A stretch of 64,000 bases of DNA from Otis tarda. Taxonomy: Eukaryota > Chordata > Aves > Otidiformes > Otididae. Shown piece after piece: positions 53,501 to 59,137 of the stretch. The notes under the pieces were generated by a model. It was not told the origin of the DNA. It worked only from the letters and a program-made list of their open reading frames with translations, and searched no databases. The translations under genes were made by a program, and so were the position numbers. The stretch's first letter is position 1, and every line of letters begins with the position of its first letter. The DNA lies in the NCBI GenBank assembly GCA_026413225.1, contig CM048552.1, positions 145,899,053-145,963,052 on the forward strand, in the 5' to 3' direction.

Positions 53501-56016
53501 TCTTTCCACAACATGTATGGTGGAGGAGGGGAAAAATACTGAAGTAGCTTTATTGCTAAACTACATTCAAGAACACTTTACATCAACATAACACAAAATC
53601 AAGTATTAGATTAACTCACTTATCTTTTCACCAGAGTTTGGGAAAGTAGTTCATACCCAGAAGTAATACAAAAGAATTCCTATCAAAAAAGTTTAGCAAC
53701 AGCACAGAACTCCTACTACACAGTTTCTGATTTACTGAAGCAGTTAACTCACTCTTTCTTTACCAGGTTATTCTTGAGTTGTTACAGGGAACAGAGAATA
53801 CCTTAAAAACTAACTTCTCTTCTCAACCCCTCAATCACATTAAAAAGAATACTTCTTTTGCAAGCAGAGGTGGGGAAAAAAAAAGAAGAGTTCTAGCTTT
53901 TGGGAAACCTTTGCAGTGGTGCCACATTGGCACAAAAAGGTGTGGGTCAGCACAAATAGAATGTTTTGAATAGTAAATGTGGCCTAAGATACTTAAAAAA
54001 AAAAAAAAAAGGTTATCAATACAGGAAGGAAGAATTTTTTTTTTTTAAGAATACAGTTACAATTCCTTCCAGTGGCCTACTGTTAACTCTCAAAATATTT
54101 CTAACATTTGATTATACCCCTACCTTTTATCTTAAAATAGCACACATTTTCTCCAAGTGTTATCTTTCCTACTCCAGCCTTTTGGACAACCATCTTGTAG
54201 AGTTCTATTTAGGAACCTTGAAGACTATGCAAATGCTAAGATTTTCACTTTAGAAGCTGCCTGTATTAAATAACTGATTCGGACGTATTAATAGTGTAAC
54301 ATGCCCACCTCAACCTTTTTCAGTCCGTTTCAGTCCTGTGCTCAAACAAGCACTGCTCCGTATCATAGAAGCTGTATGCATCAGTTATGTAACAGTCACA
54401 ACATTCCTGGCATAAGTCCCTGAAAAAGGCTTCTGGGAAGTTTCAAAAAGGATATTAAGCTGCTTTACAGAACCCAGGAGAAATATGAATGTAAGTATGG
54501 TAGATTAAAAATCTTACTCCAGTTAACACACACTATCAGTTCATCATAGACAATGCATATGTACTTTACCTCTTATTCCTCCTTAATTAATTGGTTTGCT
54601 GTTTCATGCATTATGCCACTCTGAGCAAGAAAGCCCCAACATATCCACCCAAATGTAAATTTAATGCATGTACTCCAAGTCCAATGCAACCATCAATAGT
54701 ACGGAAAATTACAAATGTAATATATGTAGGAATATGGAGGAAGTTAAAAGGTTTCATTTCAAAAAACAAGATTGCAGAAAGATAGAAAAATTTACTCCTA
54801 TTTCTATCAGTGGCTATTAATGTAAATGATTTAGTAAAGCAATATTTATATTCAGAACCTAAATCCGATTTTATAGTGAAAACCTTAATCATGAAATACA
54901 AAGGAACATAATACACAAAACATATACAGTAATTGTTACATATTTACTTAGCTGCAAACTCATGTCTTTTACAGTTCTTTACTTCACTTAGGATGGTAAA
55001 CAGACACTTGAACAAAACAGAACAGATCCTTAAAAAAAATAAAAGCTTCACCTGTAAAGCCATTGACATAGATGGCAACTCCACTAAAGATACTTGATGA
55101 ATTTCCGTCCCTCTGGTGCTCTACGGTTGAATCCGACCGGAATTGATCCTCCAATTTCTTAACTTTTGCCGACATGTACCCGCCCTAGTTTTTAAGTTAA
55201 AACAAAACAAAACCCACGATGCTGGTCTTATTTTTAATGTTTACAGACAGAAACTGGTCAATTACAAGACTGGAAAAGTAAGCAGCATTCCTTCAAATTC
55301 ATTTTGGTTGCCATACAAAAGATAAATGTTTTTTTCCAACTGAAAAATACCAAATCCTCCACCTTAAATTCTTACCTACAAGGTAATTGCATCTTGTTAC
55401 CAACATGGTAGGATTTATTTCATACTTCTTTTATCTTATTCTATAGGAAAAAGATTCTATCTATACAAAAATTCTTATAGGATAAAAAGAAAGAAGAAAA
55501 AAGAAATAAGGGAATGATGCAACTTTGGATGCTAAAGAAACAACGTAGAGAATATTCATTAAGCTCCATGTATTTTCAGTTCTTAAATATACATGAGACA
55601 GCAGTATCATAAATATTTATCTAAACTAGGTGCCTTATTGTTTGTCCAACTATATAGAATGTTGTGGAGACAACCATAAATAGTTTTTAAATCATTTAGT
55701 TTAGTTTTTAAATGGTGATTTAAAGCTATTCAAAGGTCCACATTTATTAACAATGTAATTTACTGGATTATTGTGAACAAAGACTTCAAAACCTGGTGAT
55801 TTTAAAAATTTCTTTTGAACTTAATGATGCATTTTCAAGTGAGGCAAAAGAGTTTAATTTATAGCATACCTCTAGCACATATAACAAAACTGTTAACTCT
55901 TTTTAACCACAGTGTCATTCACCTCTTGAAAAAAAAAAAAAGATATATTTTGAACATACCCATATTCCCCAGCCATCTCCATCAGCAGCCCGTTTCCGCC
56001 ATCCACCTCGCCTCAT
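8429..56016 (-). CDS. REV1: REV1: DNA repair protein REV1, Y-family deoxycytidyl transferase (complete coding sequence, 22 coding exons)
   Basis: REV1 is a nuclear translesion-synthesis enzyme that inserts dCMP opposite abasic sites and damaged G, and a scaffold for DNA polymerases zeta, eta, iota and kappa. The 22 coding exons listed separately join in phase to 3771 bases, i.e. 1256 residues against about 1251 in human. Order of parts: N-terminal [13 protein letters not shown] domain (about 49-130), low-complexity linker (170-405), polymerase core starting at [11 protein letters not shown] with Asp428, the SCDEALVD motif with Asp582 and Glu583 (the three metal-binding acids), helix-hairpin-helix/thumb and little finger to about 830, ubiquitin-binding motifs at about 949-975 and 1027-1050, a basic cluster, and the C-terminal domain (about 1160-1256). 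No stop, frameshift or lost catalytic residue. The ATG has A at -3. It is convergent with EIF5B. Confidence 0.97.
8541..9958 (-). other. REV1 intron between coding exons 21 and 22
   Basis: 1.4 kb of ordinary intron sequence. No recognised repeat; the open frames here (for example 8788-9012) have no support. Confidence 0.7.
9959..10061 (-). CDS. REV1: REV1 coding exon 21 (C-terminal domain)
   Basis: Encodes [20 protein letters not shown] then [14 protein letters not shown], helices of the C-terminal domain. The first Asp and last Arg codons are split. Acceptor TTATTACAG after a T-rich run; donor GTAACT. Confidence 0.96.
10062..10931 (-). other. REV1 intron between coding exons 20 and 21
   Basis: 870 bases, A-run at 10068-10087. 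Nothing else recognised. Confidence 0.7.
10932..11088 (-). CDS. REV1: REV1 coding exon 20 (linker and start of C-terminal domain)
   Basis: Encodes a variable [12 protein letters not shown] linker and then the conserved [20 protein letters not shown] and ITTIS. The acceptor GGAACAG has a weak polypyrimidine tract and the frame is open upstream of it, so the left boundary is the least certain of the set; this choice keeps phase with exon 19. Confidence 0.88.
11283..11494 (-). CDS. REV1: REV1 coding exon 19 (basic linker)
   Basis: Encodes a Lys-rich cluster (KNKKKIRKK) followed by [20 protein letters not shown] and [15 protein letters not shown]. The basic cluster is a plausible nuclear localisation signal (inference); repeated SP sites suggest phosphorylation. 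The first Val codon is split with exon 18. Confidence 0.95.
11495..12558 (-). other. REV1 intron between coding exons 18 and 19
   Basis: 1.06 kb of AT-rich intron. No repeat recognised. Confidence 0.7.
12559..12667 (-). CDS. REV1: REV1 coding exon 18 (second ubiquitin-binding motif)
   Basis: Begins [20 protein letters not shown], the second UBM; the central Leu-Pro (residues 1035-1036) that contacts ubiquitin is present. Ends in a Gln-rich segment ([12 protein letters not shown]). Donor GTGAGT. Confidence 0.95.
13745..14318 (+). mobile_element. CR1 LINE, 5'-truncated 3' end
   Basis: From GAGACCCCACCTGG through CACCTCTCCTGTGAGGACAG to the terminal ATTCTATGATTCTATG, which is the CR1 3' end. 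The remnant of the ORF2 C-terminus is still open for 129 codons (13882-14271), so this copy is not very old. It lies antisense to REV1. Confidence 0.93.
15533..15550 (+). repeat. (A)18 tract
   Basis: Uninterrupted A run inside a REV1 intron; no retroposed sequence is recognised upstream of it. Confidence 0.85.
17363..17596 (-). CDS. REV1: REV1 coding exon 17 (first ubiquitin-binding motif)
   Basis: Begins [20 protein letters not shown], the first UBM with its Leu-Pro at residues 957-958, and continues with a variable linker to IALPAFSQ. 78 codons, phase 0 on both sides, so skipping it would remove one UBM without a frameshift. Confidence 0.96.
17597..20163 (-). other. REV1 intron between coding exons 16 and 17
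   Basis: 2.6 kb, AT-rich, without a recognised mobile element or RNA gene. Confidence 0.65.
20164..20366 (-). CDS. REV1: REV1 coding exon 16 (post-polymerase linker)
   Basis: Encodes [20 protein letters not shown], a variable middle ([19 protein letters not shown]), and [20 protein letters not shown], which matches the conserved [14 protein letters not shown] of the human protein as I recall it. Confidence 0.95.
20367..20735 (-). other. REV1 intron between coding exons 15 and 16
   Basis: 369 bases of AT-rich intron, nothing recognised. Confidence 0.75.
20736..20892 (-). CDS. REV1: REV1 coding exon 15 (end of little finger and linker)
   Basis: Starts [13 protein letters not shown], continuing the little-finger domain after MRG of exon 14, then a Ser-rich linker and [18 protein letters not shown]. 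The middle ([18 protein letters not shown]) is unlike human and looks unconstrained. Confidence 0.94.
20893..22326 (-). other. REV1 intron between coding exons 14 and 15
   Basis: 1.4 kb, nothing recognised. Confidence 0.65.
22327..22429 (-). CDS. REV1: REV1 coding exon 14 (little finger)
   Basis: Encodes [20 protein letters not shown] then [14 protein letters not shown]. The donor falls at CGA GGG|GTGAGT and the next exon restarts with GTT GGA, keeping R-G-V-G. Confidence 0.95.
22430..26860 (-). other. REV1 intron between coding exons 13 and 14
   Basis: 4.4 kb. It holds the LTR-like block at about 23714-24160. The remainder (24.2-26.8 kb) has several chance open frames (61-89 codons) but no recognised similarity. 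Confidence 0.65.
23714..24160 (+). mobile_element. Probable solo LTR of an avian endogenous retrovirus (ERVL-like)
   Basis: It opens with CTCCTGGTTCTGGCTAGGAT followed by AGAGTTAA, a start I associate with a widespread bird ERVL LTR family. It then has ACACAGCTGGGATAGTTAAC, GTGACATCATGCTCAGTATA and a TATA box (TATATAAG near 23905). No internal retroviral gene is visible on either side. It is clearly diverged from the family and its right end is only approximate. Confidence 0.55.
26861..27033 (-). CDS. REV1: REV1 coding exon 13 (little finger)
   Basis: Encodes [40 protein letters not shown] and [17 protein letters not shown]: the DNA-binding little-finger (PAD) domain, nearly identical to human from memory. 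Confidence 0.96.
27034..28033 (-). other. REV1 intron between coding exons 12 and 13
   Basis: 1.0 kb containing a decayed CR1 3' fragment at about 27340-27575. Confidence 0.7.
27340..27575 (+). mobile_element. Decayed CR1 LINE 3' fragment
   Basis: It keeps the CR1 3' landmarks in order: AGTGGAACAGGTTGCTCAGA, a degenerate CCATC/CTTGGAGG segment, CTGAGCAACTGGTCTGAT and a degraded version of the terminal GGTCCCTTCCAAC. Much more diverged than the copy at 13.7 kb. Confidence 0.75.
28034..28254 (-). CDS. REV1: REV1 coding exon 12 (thumb with helix-hairpin-helix)
   Basis: Encodes [20 protein letters not shown] (the helix-hairpin-helix thumb), [40 protein letters not shown] and [14 protein letters not shown]. 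The first Gly codon is split with exon 11. Confidence 0.96.
28255..30975 (-). other. REV1 intron between coding exons 11 and 12
   Basis: 2.7 kb, AT-rich. A stretch at about 29470-29830 is richer in C and carries a 100-codon chance frame on +. No recognised element. Confidence 0.65.
30976..31095 (-). CDS. REV1: REV1 coding exon 11 (palm/thumb)
   Basis: Encodes [20 protein letters not shown] then [19 protein letters not shown]. The [11 protein letters not shown] motif is the conserved Y-family segment after the second catalytic motif. Confidence 0.96.
31096..33487 (-). other. REV1 intron between coding exons 10 and 11
   Basis: 2.4 kb, AT-rich. No repeat or RNA gene recognised. Confidence 0.65.
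33488..33642 (-). CDS. REV1: REV1 coding exon 10 (second catalytic motif)
   Basis: Encodes [20 protein letters not shown]; Asp582 and Glu583 of SCDE are the metal-binding pair of the palm. It continues [20 protein letters not shown] and [11 protein letters not shown]. The palm motif is intact, so polymerase activity is expected. Confidence 0.97.
33643..34321 (-). other. REV1 intron between coding exons 9 and 10
   Basis: 679 bases, nothing recognised. Confidence 0.7.
34322..34450 (-). CDS. REV1: REV1 coding exon 9 (fingers/palm)
   Basis: Encodes [20 protein letters not shown] then [20 protein letters not shown]. The GIKNGMFFG segment is conserved in the Y family. Confidence 0.96.
34451..35457 (-). 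other. REV1 intron between coding exons 8 and 9
   Basis: 1.0 kb, nothing recognised. Confidence 0.7.
35458..35587 (-). CDS. REV1: REV1 coding exon 8 (insert and start of fingers)
   Basis: Encodes a variable loop ([20 protein letters not shown] and [11 protein letters not shown]) followed by the conserved [11 protein letters not shown]. The loop is about seven residues longer than in human as I recall it. First Glu and last Arg codons are split. Confidence 0.94.
35763..35786 (+). repeat. (A)24 tract
   Basis: Uninterrupted A run inside a REV1 intron. On the - (transcribed) strand it is a T tract. No retroposed body is evident upstream. Confidence 0.85.
37169..37600 (+). pseudogene. Possible L1-like retrotransposon ORF1 remnant
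   Basis: An open frame of 107 codons (37169-37492) encodes a charged heptad-rich helix ([20 protein letters not shown], then [20 protein letters not shown] and [18 protein letters not shown]). Its layout resembles the coiled coil of L1-type ORF1 proteins just before the RNA-binding domain. Beyond the stop and a frameshift, 37540-37590 encodes [12 protein letters not shown], which resembles the NIRILGIPE start of that domain. No EN/RT part is seen. An unrelated coiled-coil pseudogene is possible. It is antisense to REV1. Confidence 0.4.
39261..39298. repeat. AT-rich palindromic run
   Basis: Short overlapping repeats of AAGATATAT around a perfect 14-base palindrome (ATCTTATATAAGAT). It lies about 40 bases left of the MITE-like hairpin. 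Confidence 0.6.
39337..39459. mobile_element. MITE-like element with about 38-base terminal inverted repeats and TA flanks
   Basis: The left arm (39339-39376) starts CCACAATGTTGGTAAAAAAG and the right arm (39421-39457) ends CTTTTTACCAACCTTGTGG. Over a 41-base comparison of the arms (39336-39376 against 39421-39460) about 35 positions match, with one gap in the A run. A non-repetitive spacer of 44 bases separates them. TA dinucleotides at 39337-39338 and 39458-39459 flank the outer ends, as expected for Tc1/mariner target-site duplications. No transposase is present, so it would be non-autonomous. The RNA of either strand would fold into a long hairpin. Confidence 0.7.
39561..39594 (+). repeat. 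(AAT)n microsatellite
   Basis: Imperfect run of AAT units inside a REV1 intron. Confidence 0.8.
40296..40412 (-). CDS. REV1: REV1 coding exon 7 (fingers; dCTP-selecting region)
   Basis: Encodes [20 protein letters not shown] and [18 protein letters not shown]. It matches the human stretch almost residue for residue up to the variable loop. First Gly codon split with exon 6. Confidence 0.96.
40413..41908 (-). other. REV1 intron between coding exons 6 and 7
   Basis: 1.5 kb. It contains a C11-T7 homopolymer pair at 41547-41564 and a chance 108-codon frame on + (41080-41406) without recognised similarity. Confidence 0.7.
41909..42016 (-). CDS. REV1: REV1 coding exon 6 (first catalytic motif)
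   Basis: Encodes a variable [12 protein letters not shown], then [20 protein letters not shown] and PDLK. Asp428 in HVDMD is the first metal-binding acid of the palm, and the two Phe after Cys form the Y-family FF motif. Confidence 0.97.
42017..43721 (-). other. REV1 intron between coding exons 5 and 6
   Basis: 1.7 kb with a short triplicated sequence at 42452-42500. Otherwise nothing recognised. Confidence 0.7.
42452..42500 (+). repeat. Short tandem triplication of AAAATTAGTTTCA
   Basis: Three adjacent copies of 17, 15 and 17 bases: the first and third are identical (ending AAGCC) and the middle one ends ACC. Confidence 0.85.
43722..44440 (-). CDS. REV1: REV1 coding exon 5 (large linker exon, Glu8 tract)
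   Basis: 719 bases between the BRCT domain and the polymerase core. It begins [20 protein letters not shown], then N and eight Glu codons, all GAA, followed by SDDFG. Conserved islands include [65 protein letters not shown] and [17 protein letters not shown]; a Ser run ([11 protein letters not shown]) lies between. The HHISTWK...ELTEF region starts the fold that wraps the polymerase. Confidence 0.96.
44353..44376 (-). repeat. REV1: Coding (GAA)8 microsatellite in REV1
   Basis: Eight perfect GAA codons in coding exon 5, encoding Glu8. Human REV1 has only a mixed EEDEN at this place as I remember it. Confidence 0.9.
44441..46505 (-). other. REV1 intron between coding exons 4 and 5
   Basis: 2.1 kb with a short CR1 3' tail at 45776-45846. 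Confidence 0.7.
45776..45846 (+). mobile_element. CR1 LINE 3' tail fragment
   Basis: About 70 bases with the CR1 ending: TTGGACCAGATGACCTCCAG, GGGCTCTTCCAACCTCAACT, then ATTCTGTAATTTTATGATTC. Very short and diverged. Confidence 0.75.
46506..46655 (-). CDS. REV1: REV1 coding exon 4 (end of BRCT and following conserved segment)
   Basis: Encodes [40 protein letters not shown] and SNIAKDLNR. Two donors compete: GTGTAAG after AGG and, two bases further on the transcript, GTAAGTG. Only the second leaves GT to form Val with the A of exon 5 and keep the frame. Confidence 0.94.
48298..50030 (-). mobile_element. CR1 LINE, long old copy with part of the reverse transcriptase region
   Basis: Read on + it starts with the reverse complement of a CR1 3' end (TCACAGAATTCATAATCACT, then GTTGGAAAGGAACTCTGGAG) and continues with recognisable CR1 ORF2 landmarks to CACCATTCAACAGCAGGCCT near 49970. 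The reading frame is broken by many stops. It is the only sizeable CR1 in the window in the same orientation as REV1. Confidence 0.85.
50598..50812 (+). mobile_element. CR1 LINE 3' end
   Basis: About 215 bases from CAAAGAATTATTTTCTTACA through GGAACAGGTTGCCCAGAGAG and TGACCTTTAAAGGTCCCTTC to ATTCCGTGATTCTATGATT. It shares the CCTGCTCCTTGCAGGGGGGT segment with the copy at 13.7 kb, so both belong to one subfamily. Confidence 0.9.
53095..53263 (-). CDS. REV1: REV1 coding exon 3 (BRCT domain)
   Basis: Encodes [40 protein letters not shown] and [16 protein letters not shown]. The HGG turn and the PEW motif are the hallmarks of a BRCT fold; this domain helps localise REV1 at replication sites. Confidence 0.97.
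53264..55051 (-). other. REV1 intron between coding exons 2 and 3
   Basis: 1.8 kb with an A17 run at 53995-54011. Nothing else recognised. Confidence 0.7.
55052..55184 (-). CDS. REV1: REV1 coding exon 2 (N-terminus, start of BRCT)
   Basis: Encodes [40 protein letters not shown] and NGFT. Acceptor AACTAG, donor GTGAAG. The N-terminal GGYM follows the Trp that ends exon 1, as in human. Confidence 0.95.
55185..55959 (-). other. REV1 intron between coding exons 1 and 2
   Basis: 775 bases, AT-rich, nothing recognised. Confidence 0.7.
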
Positions 56017-56026
56017 ACTGAAGCTT
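55960..56026 (-). CDS. REV1: REV1 coding exon 1 (start codon exon)
   Basis: Ten bases of 5'UTR (56017-56026), then ATG at 56016-56014 and codons for [19 protein letters not shown]. The acceptor GCTATGCAG with a T-rich tract on the - strand shows that a non-coding exon lies further upstream. Position -3 is A. Confidence 0.94.
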
Positions 56027-56591
56027 CTGCATAGCAAAAAAAAGAAAATGCTTGATCAATTAGATGTTTAGTAATATCATCAGTGGCATTTCACTATGCA
56101 GTACAGGCCATCTACAGATTATCATAAAGATTACATTTTTCAATGGGCTTCACTGAAGTGTATGAGTTACGCAGTTAACCTAGAAATGAAAAATTTCATA
56201 AAAACCTAGTTACTCAGTTTTGTAGTAATACATACTGTAGCTCCTGCTACGTATCAAAAACCACACATATGCATTTTGTTCTATTCAGTCAAAATACAAA
56301 AAACTCATTACAATGTTCAGTTTCCATTCTGATTTAGTAAATTCTTCCTGTTCATCATACATCTCCTACAAAAAAGGAGTAATAAAAGGTTCTTAAATAC
56401 AATTGTTACTGTTCCTGCAAAATATTGCCCAAGTTAGGAACAATCTTTTATTTCCTATTTGATATTAGCCACATGGTATAGTGGCAGGCAAACACCTCCT
56501 GGTACTAGAGATTGGATTAATTTCACCAATGGATTTACAGCTAATCATAAAAGGTCCAAACTCTTGTTGCTCCAATGCAATACATCACATT

Positions 56592-56615
56592 AAAAAAAAA
56601 AAAAAAAAAAAAAAA
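56592..56615 (+). repeat. (A)24 tract
   Basis: Uninterrupted A run after a C-poor, AT-rich stretch; no retroposed body recognised. Confidence 0.85.
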
Positions 56616-58354
56616 GGCCATCTTATGGTCAATGAAAAGCCAGTTGTTTAAATGACCTAGTATGATCTATAGCTAGGTTTGTGATTTGTTTCTGTGGGGT
56701 ATTTGTTTGTGTTGCTTATATAAAGAAATATATCCAACCAGCCAAATGGCAGTTTTCCTTTATGCAAGACACTTTTCCCTGGACCATGAGCTGTACACAG
56801 CAGTGTCCCCAGATGAGCTATTAGTTGGCTAGAACAGAACTGATGGAGAGAAAAACAAACATTTTGGACTGTGGCCAACTGTTCACTGTACCCAAGTGAT
56901 TCACATTAACTATAGCTGTTGTAACACTGATTTTAAAATATTGATTAATGATGTAGTAAGATCCTGAGGTCACTGCCTACTATTACATGCCTGACCTTCT
57001 ACTCTAACCAGTTCCCTAAATTAAAAACATTGTTTTGTCTTCTAGGGCTATCAGCTCCTATGACTGTGAGGACAGGACTCTGAAACTAAAAGGAAGAAGA
57101 TTTAAGCCAGTCACTTTTATTTTATTAAATATTTAATTTTTATTCCTTTATCCTTCATAAAAAAATGCACAAAACTACAGTTAATACAAAGAAGGAAGTA
57201 AACTGGTTTTTTTCATCCTTGTCTGCTTTTGAGAATTCACCTATTCTCTGGACTATCCACAACATCATCCAGTAACAGAGCGCAGAAGCTTCATTCACTT
57301 TCCACCCTACCAGAAAGACATAGAGCTCTGGTTGGATATAACAATGCATTTTGGTAATTTTCCTAATCAGGCTTTCTACTGCACTGTTCAGGAGACCGCC
57401 TCATTTATCACACTAAAATTTTGATTCCTCTGAACGTGGCTGAAAGTTGAATTCTAGCTTTTGCCTCTTAAATCCCTTTTGTTCTAGAGCTACCAAGCAG
57501 GCATACTCCGAAATTCAGTTAAACCACTCTGGATTGCAGGCAAGTTCAATTGCAGAACAAGATACAGCTGCAGGAAAGTTTTTGTAAGTGTAATTTTCAT
57601 GGAATACTGCAAATATGCCAAATCAGGCAACTAGAATTATAGTCAAAGCAGGTATAACTACCTTGAAAAGACAAGCGTCAGTTGTAGGTTTCAGGACCTC
57701 TGCAAACACAAGAAGATCATAATGCACTTGGTTCTATTCTTCTTATAGTTGCTGTAATTTGATACATAACCTACAGAGGTGTATATAATTATGATTAATC
57801 ACATGTCAAGGAGATGAGCTCTACACCAACAATGAAAACAAAGCAACCCCTCCTCAGTAAGTTGTATTTTCTCTCTAGGTACCTGCGTTTCTTACCCAGA
57901 GACCATTTCCAAGACATTGAGCTTTCAGAAATTAATTTTTAGTGGTTTAGTTTATATCTAATAGACACCACAGAACTCTTAGGGAGCAGTAAAAAAAAAA
58001 ATGAGAGGAGATGATCTAGATGACCACATGAAGTACAAAATTGACTTTTTTCCTGTAGGGGACACTACATACTGGAAATGGCTAGATTATTTCTTTCATA
58101 TGGAAAATTTGTACTTTTCCATCAGCTGAAGTTAACTGTAATTCAAACTTATCACTTCTGGCTAAGAAGTTATTGGAGAAAATAGAAAAGTTTAAGTTCA
58201 AGAAAAAAAAAACCATGAAAATGAATTGTCATTAAAATGTCATCTAGTGTTTTTACATACTACAGGTATCAGTGTATGAGCTCATAGGAGACACTAGAAT
58301 TTTAACTGTTGATTATCCCTTCTCCTTCTTAATAAAAGATTACAAAGTCTTAAA

Positions 58355-58903
58355 GGGTGGCTACAAAAAGGACAGAGGCTCTCTCTTCACAAGAAGCTAC
58401 ATGGAGAGGACAAGAGGCAACAATATGGACCTGCTGGAGTGAGTACAGAGGAGGGCCATGGGGGTGATCGGAGGGCTGGAGCACCTCTCCTATGAGGACA
58501 GGCTGAGAGAGTTGGGGCTGTTCAGCCTGGAGAAGAGAAGGCTCCAGGGAGACCTTATAGCAGCCTTCCAGTACCTAACAGGGGCTTATAAGAAAGCTGG
58601 AGAGGGACTTTTGACAAGGGTATGTAGTGATAGGACAAGGCGTAATGGCCTTGAACTGGAAGAGGGTTGATTTAAATTAGATATAAGGAGGAAATTCTTT
58701 ACTGTAAGGATGGTGAGGCACTGGAACAGGTTGCCTAGAGAAGCTGTGGATACCCCATCCCTACAAGTGTTCAAGGCCAAGCTGGACGGGGCTTTCAGCA
58801 ACCTGGTTTAGTGGAAGGGGTCCCCACCCATGGCAGGGTGGTTGGAACTAGAAGATCTTTAAGGTGCCTTCCAACTCAAATCATTCTATGATTCTATGAT
58901 AAA
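58355..58903 (+). mobile_element. CR1 LINE, 5'-truncated 3' end
   Basis: Starts with GGTGGCTACAAAAAGGACAG, runs through GGAGCACCTCTCCTATGAGG and GGCACTGGAACAGGTTGCCT, and ends ATTCTATGATTCTATGAT. The ORF2 C-terminal remnant is open for 70 codons (58458-58670). Confidence 0.93.
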
Positions 58904-59137
58904 TTGCACCAAGAGAAGTTTCATGTTGATATAAGAAAGAATTTTTTTTTTACAGTGAGAACAATAATCACTGGAACAACCTCCCCAGGGACATGGTAGA
59001 GTCCTCATCACTGGAGGTTTTCAAGCTGCTAGAGGGTGCTAGATAATCTCATCTAGGCTTCCCTACCCATGAAAGGCTGGATGAGACAGTCTTTCATGGT
59101 CCCTTCCTATCTGGGCTATTCTATGATTCTGAGTCTA
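58904..59137 (+). mobile_element. Second CR1 LINE 3' fragment, directly downstream of the first
   Basis: It keeps AAGAAAGAATTTTTTTTTTA, ACTGGAACAACCTCCCCAGG, TGGTCCCTTCCTATCTGGGC and a terminal ATTCTATGATTCTGAG. It belongs to a different, older subfamily than its neighbour and starts right after that copy's tail. Confidence 0.85.
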
